A DNA stretch of 64,000 bases, taken from contig NZ_CP109178.1 of the NCBI RefSeq assembly GCF_036248255.1, positions 1,240,001-1,304,000 on the forward strand, written 5' to 3'. Shown one piece after another: positions 8,129 to 17,451 of the stretch. A program made the translations under genes and the position numbers. Numbering within the stretch: position 1 is the first letter of the stretch; the number at the start of each line of letters is the position of its first letter. Under the pieces are notes generated by a model. That model made no database searches. It saw only the letters and a program-made list of their open reading frames with translations, and was not told the origin of the DNA. This stretch comes from Streptomyces sp. NBC_01717. GTDB taxonomy: Bacteria > Actinomycetota > Actinomycetes > Streptomycetales > Streptomycetaceae.

Positions 8129-9997
8129 TTACGGCAGGGCGATCGGGAAGTTGCGCGCCGGCTTCTCCAGGAGGCCGTGGAAGGTGGCGAGGACGGTGAC
8201 ATCGCCCTCCACCGCCATCGCGCCCGAACCGATCGCCTCCGTGAAGGTGGTGCGCTGGGCGAGCACCATGTTGAGCGCGGCCCGCTCCAGCCGCACGGTC
8301 AGCTGTGGAGCCTCCCCACCCGGCGCGTCTCCCTTCATCGGGGTGAGCACGCCGTTGCCGACGAGGAGAGTGAACACCTCGTCGGTGTCGGTGAACTCCC
8401 AGCGCAGCAGCAGCCGGTGGGCCGCCGCCCGGGGACCGTCGAGGCGGACCGCCAGGGACTCGAAGATCTGCCCGGTGGCGAGGGCGGCGAGCATCTCGAC
8501 GCTCTCCTTGCCGGGAGCTCCGGTCCGGCGGGTCTCCTGGCCGGCCTCGCGGAGCTCCTTGGCGCCGGTGAGGTAGATGTTGCGCCAGGTGCCGTTCTCC
8601 TGGGCGAAGCCGAGCCGCTCGTAGGTGGCGATCTGCAGTTCGCGGGCCGAAACGTGCTCCGGTTCGGCGAAGAGCACATGGTTGAGCAGTTCGGCGGCCC
8701 AGCGCAGATCGCCGGTCTCGAACGCCTCGCGGGCCGTGGCGACGGTGGTGTCCGCGCCGCCGATGGCCGCGACGTACCGCTTGGCCTGCTCGACCGGCGG
8801 GTGCTGCCACAGATGCGCCGGGTTGCCGTCGTACCAGCCCATGTAGCGCTGGTACACCGCCTTGACGTTGTGGCTGATGGAGCCGTAGTAGCCGCGCACG
8901 CTCCAGGCCCGCCCCAGCTCGCCGGGGAAGGACTGGATCTCCTCGGCGATCTCGGGGCCGGTGAGCCCCTGGTTCATCAGCCGGACGGTCTGGTCGTGGA
9001 TGTACGCGTAGGCGTCGCGCTGCTCGACAAGCATCCGCATCACCTCGTCGTTGCCCCACGTCGGCCAGTTGTGGGAGCCGATGAGCACCTCGACCTGGTC
9101 GAAGAGCCTGATCGACTCGGTGATGTACGACGCCCAGGCGTGCGCGTCGCGGACCTGGGCGCCGCGCAGAGTGAGGATGTTGTGCAGCGAGTGGTTGACG
9201 TTCTCGGCGATGAGCAGGACTCGGTGGTCCGGCAGGTAGAAGTTCATCTCCGAGGGCGCCTCGGTGTCGGGCGTCAGCTGGAAGAACAGCCGTACACCGT
9301 CGACGACGAACTCCTGGCCGGTGCCGGTGACGGTGTCCGTCGGCGCGATGAGGCCGACGGTGCCGGTGGACAGGGCCTGGCCGAGGCCGAAGCCGACCGA
9401 GGCCTCGGCGCCGACGGGCAGCGAGCGGCCGTACATGTAGACGGCGCGGCGCATCATCGCCGGGCCGGCGAAGATGTTCTCGCTGACCGCGTGGTGCATG
9501 AACTCGTCCGGGGCGATGACCAGGCAGTCCCCGGCCGCCACCGCCTCGTTCGTGGTGACTCCGAGGACTCCGCCGAAGTGGTCGCCGTGGCTGTGCGTAT
9601 AGATCACGGCCTTGACGGTGCGCTCACCGCGGTTGCGGATGTACAGCCCGAGCGCCTCGGCGGCGACCTCCCTCGACGTCAGCGGGTCGACGACGACCAG
9701 ACCGGTCTCGCCCTCGATGATCGTCATGTTGGAGACGTCGAGGCCGCGAACCTGGTAGATGCCGGGTACGACCTCGAACAGGCCCTGCGCGGTGTTGAGC
9801 CGGCTCTGCCGCCACAGGCTCGGGTGCACCGTGTCGGGGCAGTCGTCCTTGTTCAGGAAGTCCCAGCGGTCGTTGTCCCAGACGACCCGGCCCGCCTCGT
9901 TGCGCACGACGCAGGGCTCCAACCTGTCGATCAGGCCGCGCGTGGCGTTGACCTGATCGGTGGTGTCGTCCCAGTCGAATACGGGTGTGGAAGGCAT
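8129..9997 (-). CDS. Alkyl sulfatase, metallo-beta-lactamase fold (SdsA1/BDS1-like, 622 aa)
   Basis: Hydrolyses alkyl sulfate esters to alcohol and sulfate. The MBL zinc motif THSHGDHFGG lies about residues 150-160. The family segment ENIFAGPAMMRRAVYMYG follows, then a dimerisation region, and an SCP2-like C-terminal domain (about residues 490-622) as in SdsA1. No signal peptide is evident, so cytoplasmic action is likely, unlike the exported Pseudomonas enzyme. It is last in an eight-gene reverse operon, 6 nt from the preceding dehydrogenase; the released alcohol would feed the SDRs, ligase and dehydrogenases upstream (inference). Confidence 0.9.
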   Translation of the reverse strand: MPSTPVFDWDDTTDQVNATRGLIDRLEPCVVRNEAGRVVWDNDRWDFLNKDDCPDTVHPSLWRQSRLNTAQGLFEVVPGIYQVRGLDVSNMTIIEGETGLVVVDPLTSREVAAEALGLYIRNRGERTVKAVIYTHSHGDHFGGVLGVTTNEAVAAGDCLVIAPDEFMHHAVSENIFAGPAMMRRAVYMYGRSLPVGAEASVGFGLGQALSTGTVGLIAPTDTVTGTGQEFVVDGVRLFFQLTPDTEAPSEMNFYLPDHRVLLIAENVNHSLHNILTLRGAQVRDAHAWASYITESIRLFDQVEVLIGSHNWPTWGNDEVMRMLVEQRDAYAYIHDQTVRLMNQGLTGPEIAEEIQSFPGELGRAWSVRGYYGSISHNVKAVYQRYMGWYDGNPAHLWQHPPVEQAKRYVAAIGGADTTVATAREAFETGDLRWAAELLNHVLFAEPEHVSARELQIATYERLGFAQENGTWRNIYLTGAKELREAGQETRRTGAPGKESVEMLAALATGQIFESLAVRLDGPRAAAHRLLLRWEFTDTDEVFTLLVGNGVLTPMKGDAPGGEAPQLTVRLERAALNMVLAQRTTFTEAIGSGAMAVEGDVTVLATFHGLLEKPARNFPIALP

Positions 9998-10003
9998 CGC
10001 TAC

Positions 10004-11041
10004 TCATTCCTCGCGGGTGGGGTGGTGACGCGGACCGCCGCCGTCGTCCACGTCGGGGCTCCATCGACCGGTGGCGGTGATCCGCGTCCAGACGCCGGTC
10101 TCGCCCGCTTCGGCAGCGCGCCTGCCGAGGCTCTCGGCCCAGCGGCGCTCGGACGTGACGGCGTCCCGCCAGGACCAGAGGCGGCGGGTCAGGCGGTGCA
10201 GCGGGTACTCCTCCGTGATGCCTATCGCGCCGTGCAACTGGTGCGCGATCTGGGCGATCTCGGTGGCAGCGGAGGCCGTGGTGATCCGTACGATCTCGAT
10301 GGCGCCGTCGAGCGGTGCGGCCTCACGGGCCAGGGCCAGGGCGGCGTCGGCCTGGATGAGCTGGACGCGCATCCGGGCCAGGTTGCCGGCGACGGCCGGG
10401 ATCTTGAGCAGGGGTGCGCCGAACTGCTCCCGCTCGGAGACGTACTTCTTGGTGAGGCGGTACGCGCCCTGGGCGGCGCCGAGCACGGCGGCCGACCACA
10501 GCAGGGCAAGGCGCTCACGGACCTCGGCGTATTCCGGCGCGCCCTCGACGGCGGTGACGGGCGTGCCCGCGAGGAGCACGGTGTCGCGGGGCTCGCCGGC
10601 GATGTTGTCCACGGGCCGCACGGTGACCGAGGCATGGGCCAGGTCGACGAAGAGCGGCGCGGCGCCGGGCGCGCACAGCACCAGGCGTGCGGCGTCGCGG
10701 GCCCACGGCACGGTGGTCAGCTCGGCGGTGAGAGTGCCGGTGGAGGCGTCGGGCACCTCGTCGAGCAGCAGGACCGTGGTGAGGCCTTCGGCGAGGCCGC
10801 CGGCATGACTGAGGACCCAGTCCGCTGTGGACGCCTCGACGATCGGTACGCCGATGCCGTGCCTGCCGAGGGATTCGACCACCACGAGCAGATCGTCGAG
10901 GCAGCCGCCGGAGCCGCCCTTGTCCTCGTCGATGCCGACCCGGGGAAGTCCCGACCCGACCAGGCTGTCCCACAGTTCGGGTTTGCCGGATGCGGCCAGG
11001 TCGTCGACCAGGCTGCGCAGTTCGTCGGCGAACTGGCTCAT
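10004..11041 (-). CDS. Acyl-CoA dehydrogenase, short partner subunit (345 aa)
   Basis: A shorter, more divergent acyl-CoA dehydrogenase with recognisable C-terminal segments (AQGAYRLTKKYVSEREQFGAP, QLHGAIGITEEYPLHRLTRR). Its ATG overlaps the upstream dehydrogenase stop as ATGA, so the two are translationally coupled. Such pairs of one conserved and one divergent subunit form alpha2beta2 dehydrogenases in actinobacterial steroid side-chain catabolism (for example FadE28-FadE29). A heteromeric enzyme is therefore likely here, though the substrate is unknown. Confidence 0.88.
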   Translation of the reverse strand: MSQFADELRSLVDDLAASGKPELWDSLVGSGLPRVGIDEDKGGSGGCLDDLLVVVESLGRHGIGVPIVEASTADWVLSHAGGLAEGLTTVLLLDEVPDASTGTLTAELTTVPWARDAARLVLCAPGAAPLFVDLAHASVTVRPVDNIAGEPRDTVLLAGTPVTAVEGAPEYAEVRERLALLWSAAVLGAAQGAYRLTKKYVSEREQFGAPLLKIPAVAGNLARMRVQLIQADAALALAREAAPLDGAIEIVRITTASAATEIAQIAHQLHGAIGITEEYPLHRLTRRLWSWRDAVTSERRWAESLGRRAAEAGETGVWTRITATGRWSPDVDDGGGPRHHPTREE

Positions 11042-12159
11042 GAGCGGGCCTCCTGGCGGGCGATGAGGGAGAGCAGCACCTCGGCCGCGCCGCCGCGCAG
11101 GCTGAAGGCCGGAGAGGCGAGCAGCGCCTGACCGAAGACGGAGCCGAAGGCGGGGTCCTGGCAGAGGTCGGTGCGGCGCAGCGCCTCGATGATGTCGTGT
11201 TCGAAGGCGTTGCCGAGGAACTTCAGGGCCGCGGCCTGCTGGACGGGGGCCCGACCCGCGTCCATGGCGCCGGCGACCTCGAAGCAGAGCCGGCGAAGGA
11301 CCGCGAGGCGGGCGACGAGGGAGCCGAGCAGCGCGTGCAGCTCCCGGTCGTCCTTGTCGCGGGCGGCCGCGGCGATCAGCTCCACGAGGACGGGGTAGCT
11401 GGAAAGGGAGCGCTCGGCGCCGCCGCGCTCGAAGGAGAGCTGCTCGACGACCTGCTTCCAGCCCTGGCCGGCCTCGCCGATGAGGCGGTGGGTGGGCACG
11501 ACGACGTTCTCGAAGCGCACCTCGTTGAAGTGGTGCTCACCCGCGAGGTCGACGATCGGGGTGACCGACACCCCCTCGGCGTCCATGTCGAGGACGAACT
11601 CGCTGAGCCCCTCGTGTTTCCGCTCCGCGCGCGAGGTGCGGGCGAGGACGTAGGCGTGGGTGGCGTGGTGGGCCTGAGTGGTCCAGATCTTGTGGCCGTT
11701 GACCAGCCAGCCACCGTCGGTCCGCTCCGCGGTGGTCCTCACCGAGGCCAGGTCGGATCCGGCCTCCGGCTCGCTCATGCCCAGGCAGAACACGGCCTCG
11801 CCGGAGGCGATCTTCGGCACGATCTCCTCCTGGAGCGCACGCGTACCGTGGCGCAGGACCGCGGGGCCGATCTGCCGGTCGCCGATCCAGTGGGCGGCGA
11901 CGGGGGCGCCTGCGCGCAGCAGTTCCTCGGTGACGGCGAGGCGCTCGACGTTGGTCCGCGCGGCGCCGCCGAACTCCTTCGGGTACGTCATCGCGATGAG
12001 GCCGCGGGCTGCGAGCTCCTTGCTGAACTCCAGGTCGAAGGAGCGCAGCCAGGAGTCACTGCGGGGGGTGTAGCGTCCGGCGTCCCGCCACTCGGCGGTC
12101 AACCGGCGGACCCGTTCGCGCAGTCGGGCGCAGGAGTCCGGTCCTGGAGAGTGGTCCAT
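11038..12159 (-). CDS. Acyl-CoA dehydrogenase, FAD-binding partner subunit (373 aa)
   Basis: It contains SEPEAGSDLASV, KIWTTQAHHATHAYVLART and a C-terminal SLRGGAAEVLLSLIARQE region typical of FadE proteins that pair with a second subunit. ATG follows AAAGG. It ends in an ATGA overlap with the 345-aa partner downstream, indicating equimolar synthesis. It lies 30 nt after the crotonase gene in the same operon. Probably part of a heterotetrameric dehydrogenase for a bulky or branched acyl-CoA (inference from family). Confidence 0.9.
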   Translation of the reverse strand: MDHSPGPDSCARLRERVRRLTAEWRDAGRYTPRSDSWLRSFDLEFSKELAARGLIAMTYPKEFGGAARTNVERLAVTEELLRAGAPVAAHWIGDRQIGPAVLRHGTRALQEEIVPKIASGEAVFCLGMSEPEAGSDLASVRTTAERTDGGWLVNGHKIWTTQAHHATHAYVLARTSRAERKHEGLSEFVLDMDAEGVSVTPIVDLAGEHHFNEVRFENVVVPTHRLIGEAGQGWKQVVEQLSFERGGAERSLSSYPVLVELIAAAARDKDDRELHALLGSLVARLAVLRRLCFEVAGAMDAGRAPVQQAAALKFLGNAFEHDIIEALRRTDLCQDPAFGSVFGQALLASPAFSLRGGAAEVLLSLIARQEARS

Positions 12160-12189
12160 GATGGCCTTTCGGGCGTAGCGACGAGGGGC

Positions 12190-12972
12190 TCAGCGGCCGT
12201 TGAAGACGCCGGGGCGCTTCTCCTGGAAGGCTGCGAACGCCTCGGCGGAGTCCTCGGTCGAGGTGATCACGGCCATGTGGGACGAGATCAGGTCGAGGGC
12301 GGTCCGCAGGTCGTGGCGGGCGCCCTGGCGGACGGCACGCTTGATGGTGCGGATCGCGGCCGGCGGGCGCTCGGCGAGCCGGGTGGCATACGCGTACACC
12401 GCGTCCATCAGCTCCTCGTCCTCGTGCACTTCGTCCGCCAGGCCGATGCGCAGCGCCTCGTCGGCGCCGACGAAGTCGCCCGTCCACAGCATCCGCAGAG
12501 CGGTGGAGGTGCCCACGGCGCGGGGCAGCAGCCAGCAGCCGCCGTCACCCGGGACCAGGCCCACCTTGATGTAGCCCTCGGAGAAGCGGGCGCTGCGTCC
12601 TGCGAAGCGCAGGTCGCACAGGAGCGCCATGTCCATTCCGGCGCCCACGGCAGGTCCGGCGACGGCGGCGATCACCGGCTTGTCGACATCCTCCAGGGCG
12701 AGCGCGACCCGGTGCACGTGCTGGGTCAGCAGCTCCTTCTCCCCCAACGGCGGCCGCTGCTCCCCCTTGAAGGCGGAGAGGTCCACGCCGGAGCAGAAGG
12801 AGCCGCCGGCGCCGCTGACGACGATCACCCGCACCTCCGGGTCGCGCTGGGCCTCGATCAGGGAGTCGGCCCAGGTGTGCACCATGTCGATGGTGAAGGC
12901 GTTCTTGCGCTCGGGGCGGTTGAGCAGGATGGTCGCGATGTGGTCGCGAACCGTGTATTCGAGGTCGGCCAT
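12190..12972 (-). CDS. Crotonase-family protein with altered catalytic positions (260 aa)
   Basis: The crotonase fold is clear (SGAGGSFCSGVDLSAF and AGPAVGAGMDMALLCD). Where typical hydratases have Glu in GGG-x-E, this protein has Asp (GAGMDM). The second usual Glu (FG-x-PE) is replaced in FSEGYIKVGLVPGDGG. It may therefore be an isomerase, hydrolase or another crotonase activity rather than a standard enoyl-CoA hydratase. ATG at 12972 follows AAAGGGACGGCG; a longer upstream frame overlaps the ligase gene and is rejected. Fifth gene of the reverse operon. Confidence 0.88.
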   Translation of the reverse strand: MADLEYTVRDHIATILLNRPERKNAFTIDMVHTWADSLIEAQRDPEVRVIVVSGAGGSFCSGVDLSAFKGEQRPPLGEKELLTQHVHRVALALEDVDKPVIAAVAGPAVGAGMDMALLCDLRFAGRSARFSEGYIKVGLVPGDGGCWLLPRAVGTSTALRMLWTGDFVGADEALRIGLADEVHEDEELMDAVYAYATRLAERPPAAIRTIKRAVRQGARHDLRTALDLISSHMAVITSTEDSAEAFAAFQEKRPGVFNGR

Positions 12973-12986
12973 CGCCGTCCCTTTCT

Positions 12987-14528
12987 CTACTTGATGCCGG
13001 CCCGCAGCTCGCGCTTGAGGACCTTGCCGTTGGGGTTGCGGGGCAGCTCGTCGACGAAGTGCACCCCGCGCGGCTTCTTGTACGAGGCGATCCGAGACTT
13101 GGTGAAGTCGATGAGCTCCTGCTCGGTTGGGCGCACGACGCCCTTGCGCAGGACGACCATGGCGGTGACGGCCTCGCCCCACACCTCGTGCGGCACACCG
13201 ATGACCGCGGCCTCGGAGACCGCGGGGTGCTCGGCCAGCGCGGACTCGACCTCGGCGGGATACACGTTCTCGCCGCCGCTGACGATCATGTCCTTGATCC
13301 GGTCGGTGAGGAACAGGTAGCCGTCCGCGTCGAGGAATCCGCCGTCCCCGGTACGGAGCAGGCCGTCGGCGTCGTACAGAGCCGCGGTCTCCTCGGGACG
13401 GTTCCAGTAGCCGGGGGTGTTGTGCCGGGAACGGATACGGATCTCGCCGGGGGTCCCGGCCGGGACCGGTCTGCCGGTGACAGTGTCCGCGATCACCACA
13501 TCCACCCCGCGGCGCGGCCTGCCCACGGACTTCAGCAGGTACTGCCTGGGTCCGTCGGCCTCGTGGTCCTCCGGCGGCAGTTGGGTGACCGTGCCGCCGC
13601 CCTCGGTGAGGCCGTACTTGCCCATGAAGTGGCAGGAGAAGAGGGACATCGAGCGGCGCAGCAGCGCCGGGGTGATGGGCGCGGAGCCGTAGGTGATGAG
13701 CGCGAGGCGGGAGAAGTCGCGCTTCTCGATCCCCGGCAGCTCCGTGAGCATGTGCAGCACCGAAGGGACGAGGAAGGCGTGCGTGACACCCTCGCGCTCG
13801 ATGGTCTCGGCCGCGGTGTCAGGCGTGAAGTCCGGGAACATCAGGCTGTTGGCCCCGGCGGTGAGCGCCACGCGCAGCCAGCCCAGGCCCCCGATGTGGA
13901 ACATCGGCAGGGCATTCAGCGCCACCGACCCGGCCTCCCAGAGGTACTCCTCCAGCTCCGTCGTGTCGGCGTAGAAGTTGCCGTGGGTGAGCAGGACGCC
14001 CTTGGGCACGCCGGTGGTGCCGGAGGTGTAGATCTGCAGGAACACCTCGTCGGCGTCGGCGTCCGTGCCCCGCCCCGGGTCGTCGTCGGGGTGGGCGGCG
14101 AGCCAGTTCTCGTATGCGGGTACGGCATCGTCGGCGGACGGGCCGATGACGACCAGCCGCACGTCCGGCATGGCCGCGCGCACGGCGTCGGCCGCGGTAC
14201 GGAACTCGGGCTCGGCGAGCAGGAACGTCAGCTCGGCGTCCTGGGCAACGGCGGTCAACTCGGGCACGGCGAGGCGCCAGTTGAGAGGCACCGTCACCAG
14301 ACCGGCCTTGGCCGCGCCGACCAGGATCTCGCCCGCCGCGTTGCGGGTGCGGGCGAGGAAGCCGATCCGGGACCCGGCGGGGGCGGCGGCGAGGAGCGCG
14401 CGGGCGATCCGGTTGCTACGGGAGTCCAGCTCGGCGTAGCGGACGGTGCTGCCCTCCGAGGTGAGCGCGGCGAAGGAGCCGCGCTCACGTGCGTGCAGGC
14501 GGATGGCCTCGGGCAGGTGCAGACCCAT
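12987..14528 (-). CDS. Acyl-CoA synthetase / AMP-dependent ligase (513 aa)
   Basis: Acyl-adenylate-forming ligase. Motifs: YTSGTTGVPKGVLLTHGN, MGKYGLTEGGGTV, LLRTGDGGFLD, and the C-terminal lysine in PNGKVLKRELRAG. ATG at 14528 follows GGAGGG. It belongs to the reverse operon, 14 nt before the crotonase. It is not a close copy of the forward-operon ligase at 6171, which suggests the two operons activate different acids. Confidence 0.93.
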   Translation of the reverse strand: MGLHLPEAIRLHARERGSFAALTSEGSTVRYAELDSRSNRIARALLAAAPAGSRIGFLARTRNAAGEILVGAAKAGLVTVPLNWRLAVPELTAVAQDAELTFLLAEPEFRTAADAVRAAMPDVRLVVIGPSADDAVPAYENWLAAHPDDDPGRGTDADADEVFLQIYTSGTTGVPKGVLLTHGNFYADTTELEEYLWEAGSVALNALPMFHIGGLGWLRVALTAGANSLMFPDFTPDTAAETIEREGVTHAFLVPSVLHMLTELPGIEKRDFSRLALITYGSAPITPALLRRSMSLFSCHFMGKYGLTEGGGTVTQLPPEDHEADGPRQYLLKSVGRPRRGVDVVIADTVTGRPVPAGTPGEIRIRSRHNTPGYWNRPEETAALYDADGLLRTGDGGFLDADGYLFLTDRIKDMIVSGGENVYPAEVESALAEHPAVSEAAVIGVPHEVWGEAVTAMVVLRKGVVRPTEQELIDFTKSRIASYKKPRGVHFVDELPRNPNGKVLKRELRAGIK

Positions 14529-14607
14529 GACGGGGTCCCTCCATCGTCATTGGCAGAGGATGCGGCAGTACGGGGTGGACAGGGCCCGACCGGACCCGGC
14601 TCGGGCG

Positions 14608-15375
14608 TCAGCCCTTCGGGCCGCCCGCGACATAGAGGACCTGGCCGGAGACGAAGCCGGCCTCCTCGCGTGCGAAGTACGAGACCGCCTGGGCGATGTC
14701 CTCGGGGACGCCGACCCGGCGGACGGGGATGCTGGTGGCGTAGCGCCCGGTGAACTCCTCGAAGGTGATCCCCATCCGCCCGGCGGTGGCCGCGGTCATC
14801 TCGGTGGCGATGAAGCCGGGTGCCACGCAGTTGGAGGTGACGCCGAACGGGCCGAGTTCGATCGCCAGAGTCTTCGTGAGAGCCTGCAGGCCGGCCTTGG
14901 CGGAGGAGTAGTTGGACTGGCCCCGGTTGCCGAGGGCGGCGGCGGAGGACATGTTGATGATCCGTCCCCACCTGGCGTCGACCATGTGCTTCTGGCAGGC
15001 CTTGGCCATCAGGAACGCGCCGCGTAGGTGGACGCCGATGACGGCGTCGAACTCCTGCGGGGTCATCTTGAAGACGAGGTTGTCGCGGATGATGCCGGCG
15101 TTGTTCACCAGCACGGCGGGGGCACCGAGTTCGGCCACGACCTCGGCGACGCCGGCCTCGACCTGCTCGGGGTCCGAGACATCGCAGCCGACGGCGAGTG
15201 CACGGCCGCCGCCCTTCTCGATGATCTCGACGGTGCTCGCGCAAGCCGCCTCGTCCAGATCGAAGACGGCGACGGCGAAGCCGTCGCGGGCCAGGCGGGC
15301 GGCGGTCGCCGCACCGATGCCCCGTGCGGCGCCGGTGACGACGGCGACCTTCTGGGCCGGGTCGGTTTCGGACAC
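14608..15375 (-). CDS. SDR-family oxidoreductase, FabG/3-hydroxyacyl-CoA dehydrogenase type (255 aa)
   Basis: Short-chain dehydrogenase with TGAARGIGAATA cofactor motif, LVNNAG, and Ser-Tyr-Lys catalytic residues in MSSAAALGNRGQSNYSSAK. GTG at 15375 is preferred because AGGGAG lies upstream and the TG-x3-G-x-G motif then falls about 15 residues from the start; a longer frame begins inside the next SDR gene. Probably oxidises a 3-hydroxyacyl-CoA or an alcohol in the operon's pathway. Confidence 0.9.
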   Translation of the reverse strand: MSETDPAQKVAVVTGAARGIGAATAARLARDGFAVAVFDLDEAACASTVEIIEKGGGRALAVGCDVSDPEQVEAGVAEVVAELGAPAVLVNNAGIIRDNLVFKMTPQEFDAVIGVHLRGAFLMAKACQKHMVDARWGRIINMSSAAALGNRGQSNYSSAKAGLQALTKTLAIELGPFGVTSNCVAPGFIATEMTAATAGRMGITFEEFTGRYATSIPVRRVGVPEDIAQAVSYFAREEAGFVSGQVLYVAGGPKG

Positions 15376-15412
15376 AGTTGGCTCCCTGTGGACAGCAGCG
15401 GTGGGTGGTGGT

Positions 15413-16177
15413 CTACTTCGGGGCCATGCGGATGGCGCCGTCGAGACGGATCGTCTCGCCGTTGAGCATGGGGTTCTCGATGATCGAGGTCGCCAGCTGC
15501 GCGTACTCGGACGGGTCACCGAGGCGCGAGGGGTGCGGCACCTGGGCGCCGAGCGCGTCGAGTGCCTCCTGCGGTTTGCGGTTCAGGAGCGGGGTGGAGA
15601 ACAGGCCCGGGGCGATGGTCATCACGCGGATCCTGGCGGCGGCCAGGTCGCGGGCGATCGGCAGGGTCATGCCGACGATGCCGCCCTTGGAGGCGGAGTA
15701 GGCGCACTGGCCGATCTGGCCCTCGAAAGCCGCGGCGGAGGCGGTGTTGATGATGACGCCGCGCTCGCCGTCGACCTCCTCGGTCCTGGACATCTCGGCG
15801 GCCGCGAGGCGCAGCACGTTGAAGGTGCCGATCAGGTTGACGCCGACGACGAACTCGAAGTCCTTGAGCGCGTAGGGCGTGCCGTCGCGGTTGACCGTGC
15901 GACCGCCCTTGCCGAGGCCCGCGCAGTTGACCGTGATGCGCAGTGGCGCCCGGTCGGCGGCGGTGGCGACGGCGCAGGCGGCGTCCTCGGCGCTCCGGAC
16001 GTCACCGGCGACGAAGTGTGCTCGCTCGCCGAGTTCCTTGGCGACCTGCTCGCCGGCCGAGGTGGGAAGGTCGAGCAGGACGACGTGTGCGCCCCGCTCG
16101 AGCAGGCGCTTTGCGGTGGCGAGGCCGAGGCCCGATGCGCCACCGGTGATGACGGCGGAGACTCCGTTGATCTGCAT
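15413..16177 (-). CDS. SDR-family 3-hydroxyacyl-CoA dehydrogenase, type II-like (254 aa)
   Basis: NAD-dependent SDR with [17 protein letters not shown] and the active site [21 protein letters not shown]. The spacing and the EGQIGQ-x-AYSASK signature match the HSD17B10/type II 3-hydroxyacyl-CoA dehydrogenase group. ATG at 16177 lies 25 nt after the acyl-CoA dehydrogenase. It carries out the third beta-oxidation step, together with the dehydrogenase upstream and the divergent thiolase. Confidence 0.92.
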   Translation of the reverse strand: MQINGVSAVITGGASGLGLATAKRLLERGAHVVLLDLPTSAGEQVAKELGERAHFVAGDVRSAEDAACAVATAADRAPLRITVNCAGLGKGGRTVNRDGTPYALKDFEFVVGVNLIGTFNVLRLAAAEMSRTEEVDGERGVIINTASAAAFEGQIGQCAYSASKGGIVGMTLPIARDLAAARIRVMTIAPGLFSTPLLNRKPQEALDALGAQVPHPSRLGDPSEYAQLATSIIENPMLNGETIRLDGAIRMAPK

Positions 16178-16201
16178 GGTGGGGGGTTCCGTTCTCGAAT
16201 C

Positions 16202-17359
16202 TCAGAGGCCGATGGATTTGGCGATGATGGTCTTCATGACCTCGCTGGTGCCGCCGTAGATCCGCATGACGCGGGTGTCGGCGTACAGGCGGGCGATCGG
16301 GTACTCGAGCATGTAGCCGTAACCTCCGTGCAGCTGGAGGCACTTGTCGATGACGCGGCCGGCGGTCTCGGTGCAGAGGAGCTTCGCCATGGCGGCGTAG
16401 TCCGCGGACAACTCGCCCTGCGCGTCGCGCTCCAGCGCCTCGTACGCCATGAGCCGGGCCGCCTCGACCTCGGTGGCGCACTCGGCGAGCACGAACTTGG
16501 TGTTCTGGAAGGACGCCACAGATTTACCGAAGACCGTACGGTCCTGGGTGTACTCCTTGGCGAAGCGCACGGCGGCGTCGGCCGCGGCGGCGGCCTGGAC
16601 GGCGATGACGAGGCGCTCGCGCGCGAGGTTGCGGCCCAGGTGGAAGAAGCCCTCGCCCTCCTCGCCGAGGACGTTCTCGACCGGCACCTTGACGTCGGTG
16701 AAGGACAGCTCAGCGGTGTCGGAGGCGTGCAGGCCGATCTTGTGCAGGCTGCGGCCGACCGCGAAGCCCTCGCTCCTGGTGTCCACGACAAGGATCGTCA
16801 GTCCCTTGCGGCGGTTGTCCGCCGGGGCGGGCGACGTACGGCAGACCACCAGGACCAGGTCGCACCGGGTACCGCCGGTGATGAAGGTCTTGGCTCCGTT
16901 GAGGACGTAGTGCGTGCCGTCCTCGGACAGCACGGCCGTCGTCCGGATGCCGGCCAGGTCCGAGCCGGTGCCGGGCTCGGTCATCGCGATCGACAGCATG
17001 ATGTCGCCCGAGGCGCAGCCCGGTACCCAGCGTTGCTTCTGCTCCTCGGTACCGAAGTGCAGGAGGTACGGCAGGATGATGTTGGCGTGCGTCATGGCGG
17101 TGCCGACGGTGGCCCCGGCCCGGGCGACTTCCTCCGCGAACACGGCGCCGAAGTGGTGGCCGGTCCCGGCGCCGCCGCCGTACTCCTCGGGCACCTCGAT
17201 GCCGAGGATGCCGAGCTCTCCGAGCTTGCGGTAGAAGTCGCGCGGGACGGCCTTGGCCGCCACCCAGTCCTGCAGTTGCGGGACCGCTTCCTTCGCCAGG
17301 AACTCCCGCACCACCACCCGGAAGGCCTCGTGCTCCTCGTTGAATACCGTGCGCGGCAT
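16202..17359 (-). CDS. Acyl-CoA dehydrogenase, paralogue of the 1913-3070 enzyme (385 aa)
   Basis: Same length and layout as the enzyme at 1913: FNEEHEAFRVVVREF, AMTEPGTGSDLAGIRTTA, KTFITGGTRCDLVLVVCRT, LHGGYGYMLEYPIARLYADT and C-terminal IYGGTSEVMKTIIAK. The usual MCAD Glu position is Gly. The ATG at 17359 matches the paralogue's start and has GAGG upstream; an alternative ATG seven codons earlier is less likely. It is the first gene of the reverse operon and diverges from the thiolase at 17505. Confidence 0.94.
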   Translation of the reverse strand: MPRTVFNEEHEAFRVVVREFLAKEAVPQLQDWVAAKAVPRDFYRKLGELGILGIEVPEEYGGGAGTGHHFGAVFAEEVARAGATVGTAMTHANIILPYLLHFGTEEQKQRWVPGCASGDIMLSIAMTEPGTGSDLAGIRTTAVLSEDGTHYVLNGAKTFITGGTRCDLVLVVCRTSPAPADNRRKGLTILVVDTRSEGFAVGRSLHKIGLHASDTAELSFTDVKVPVENVLGEEGEGFFHLGRNLARERLVIAVQAAAAADAAVRFAKEYTQDRTVFGKSVASFQNTKFVLAECATEVEAARLMAYEALERDAQGELSADYAAMAKLLCTETAGRVIDKCLQLHGGYGYMLEYPIARLYADTRVMRIYGGTSEVMKTIIAKSIGL

Positions 17360-17451
17360 GCCTGCCTCATTCCAGATCATGGGTTAGCCGGTTTTCACTT
17401 TCAGGCCCCACAAGGCCCACTGTCAAGGGATTTTTCTTATTGGACTCTGAG

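Noticed and set aside
7928..11131. Open frame of 1067 codons on the forward strand
   Set aside because: It is the antisense of the alkyl sulfatase and dehydrogenase genes. The reverse strand carries clear family motifs and ribosome sites; long antisense frames are common at this GC content.
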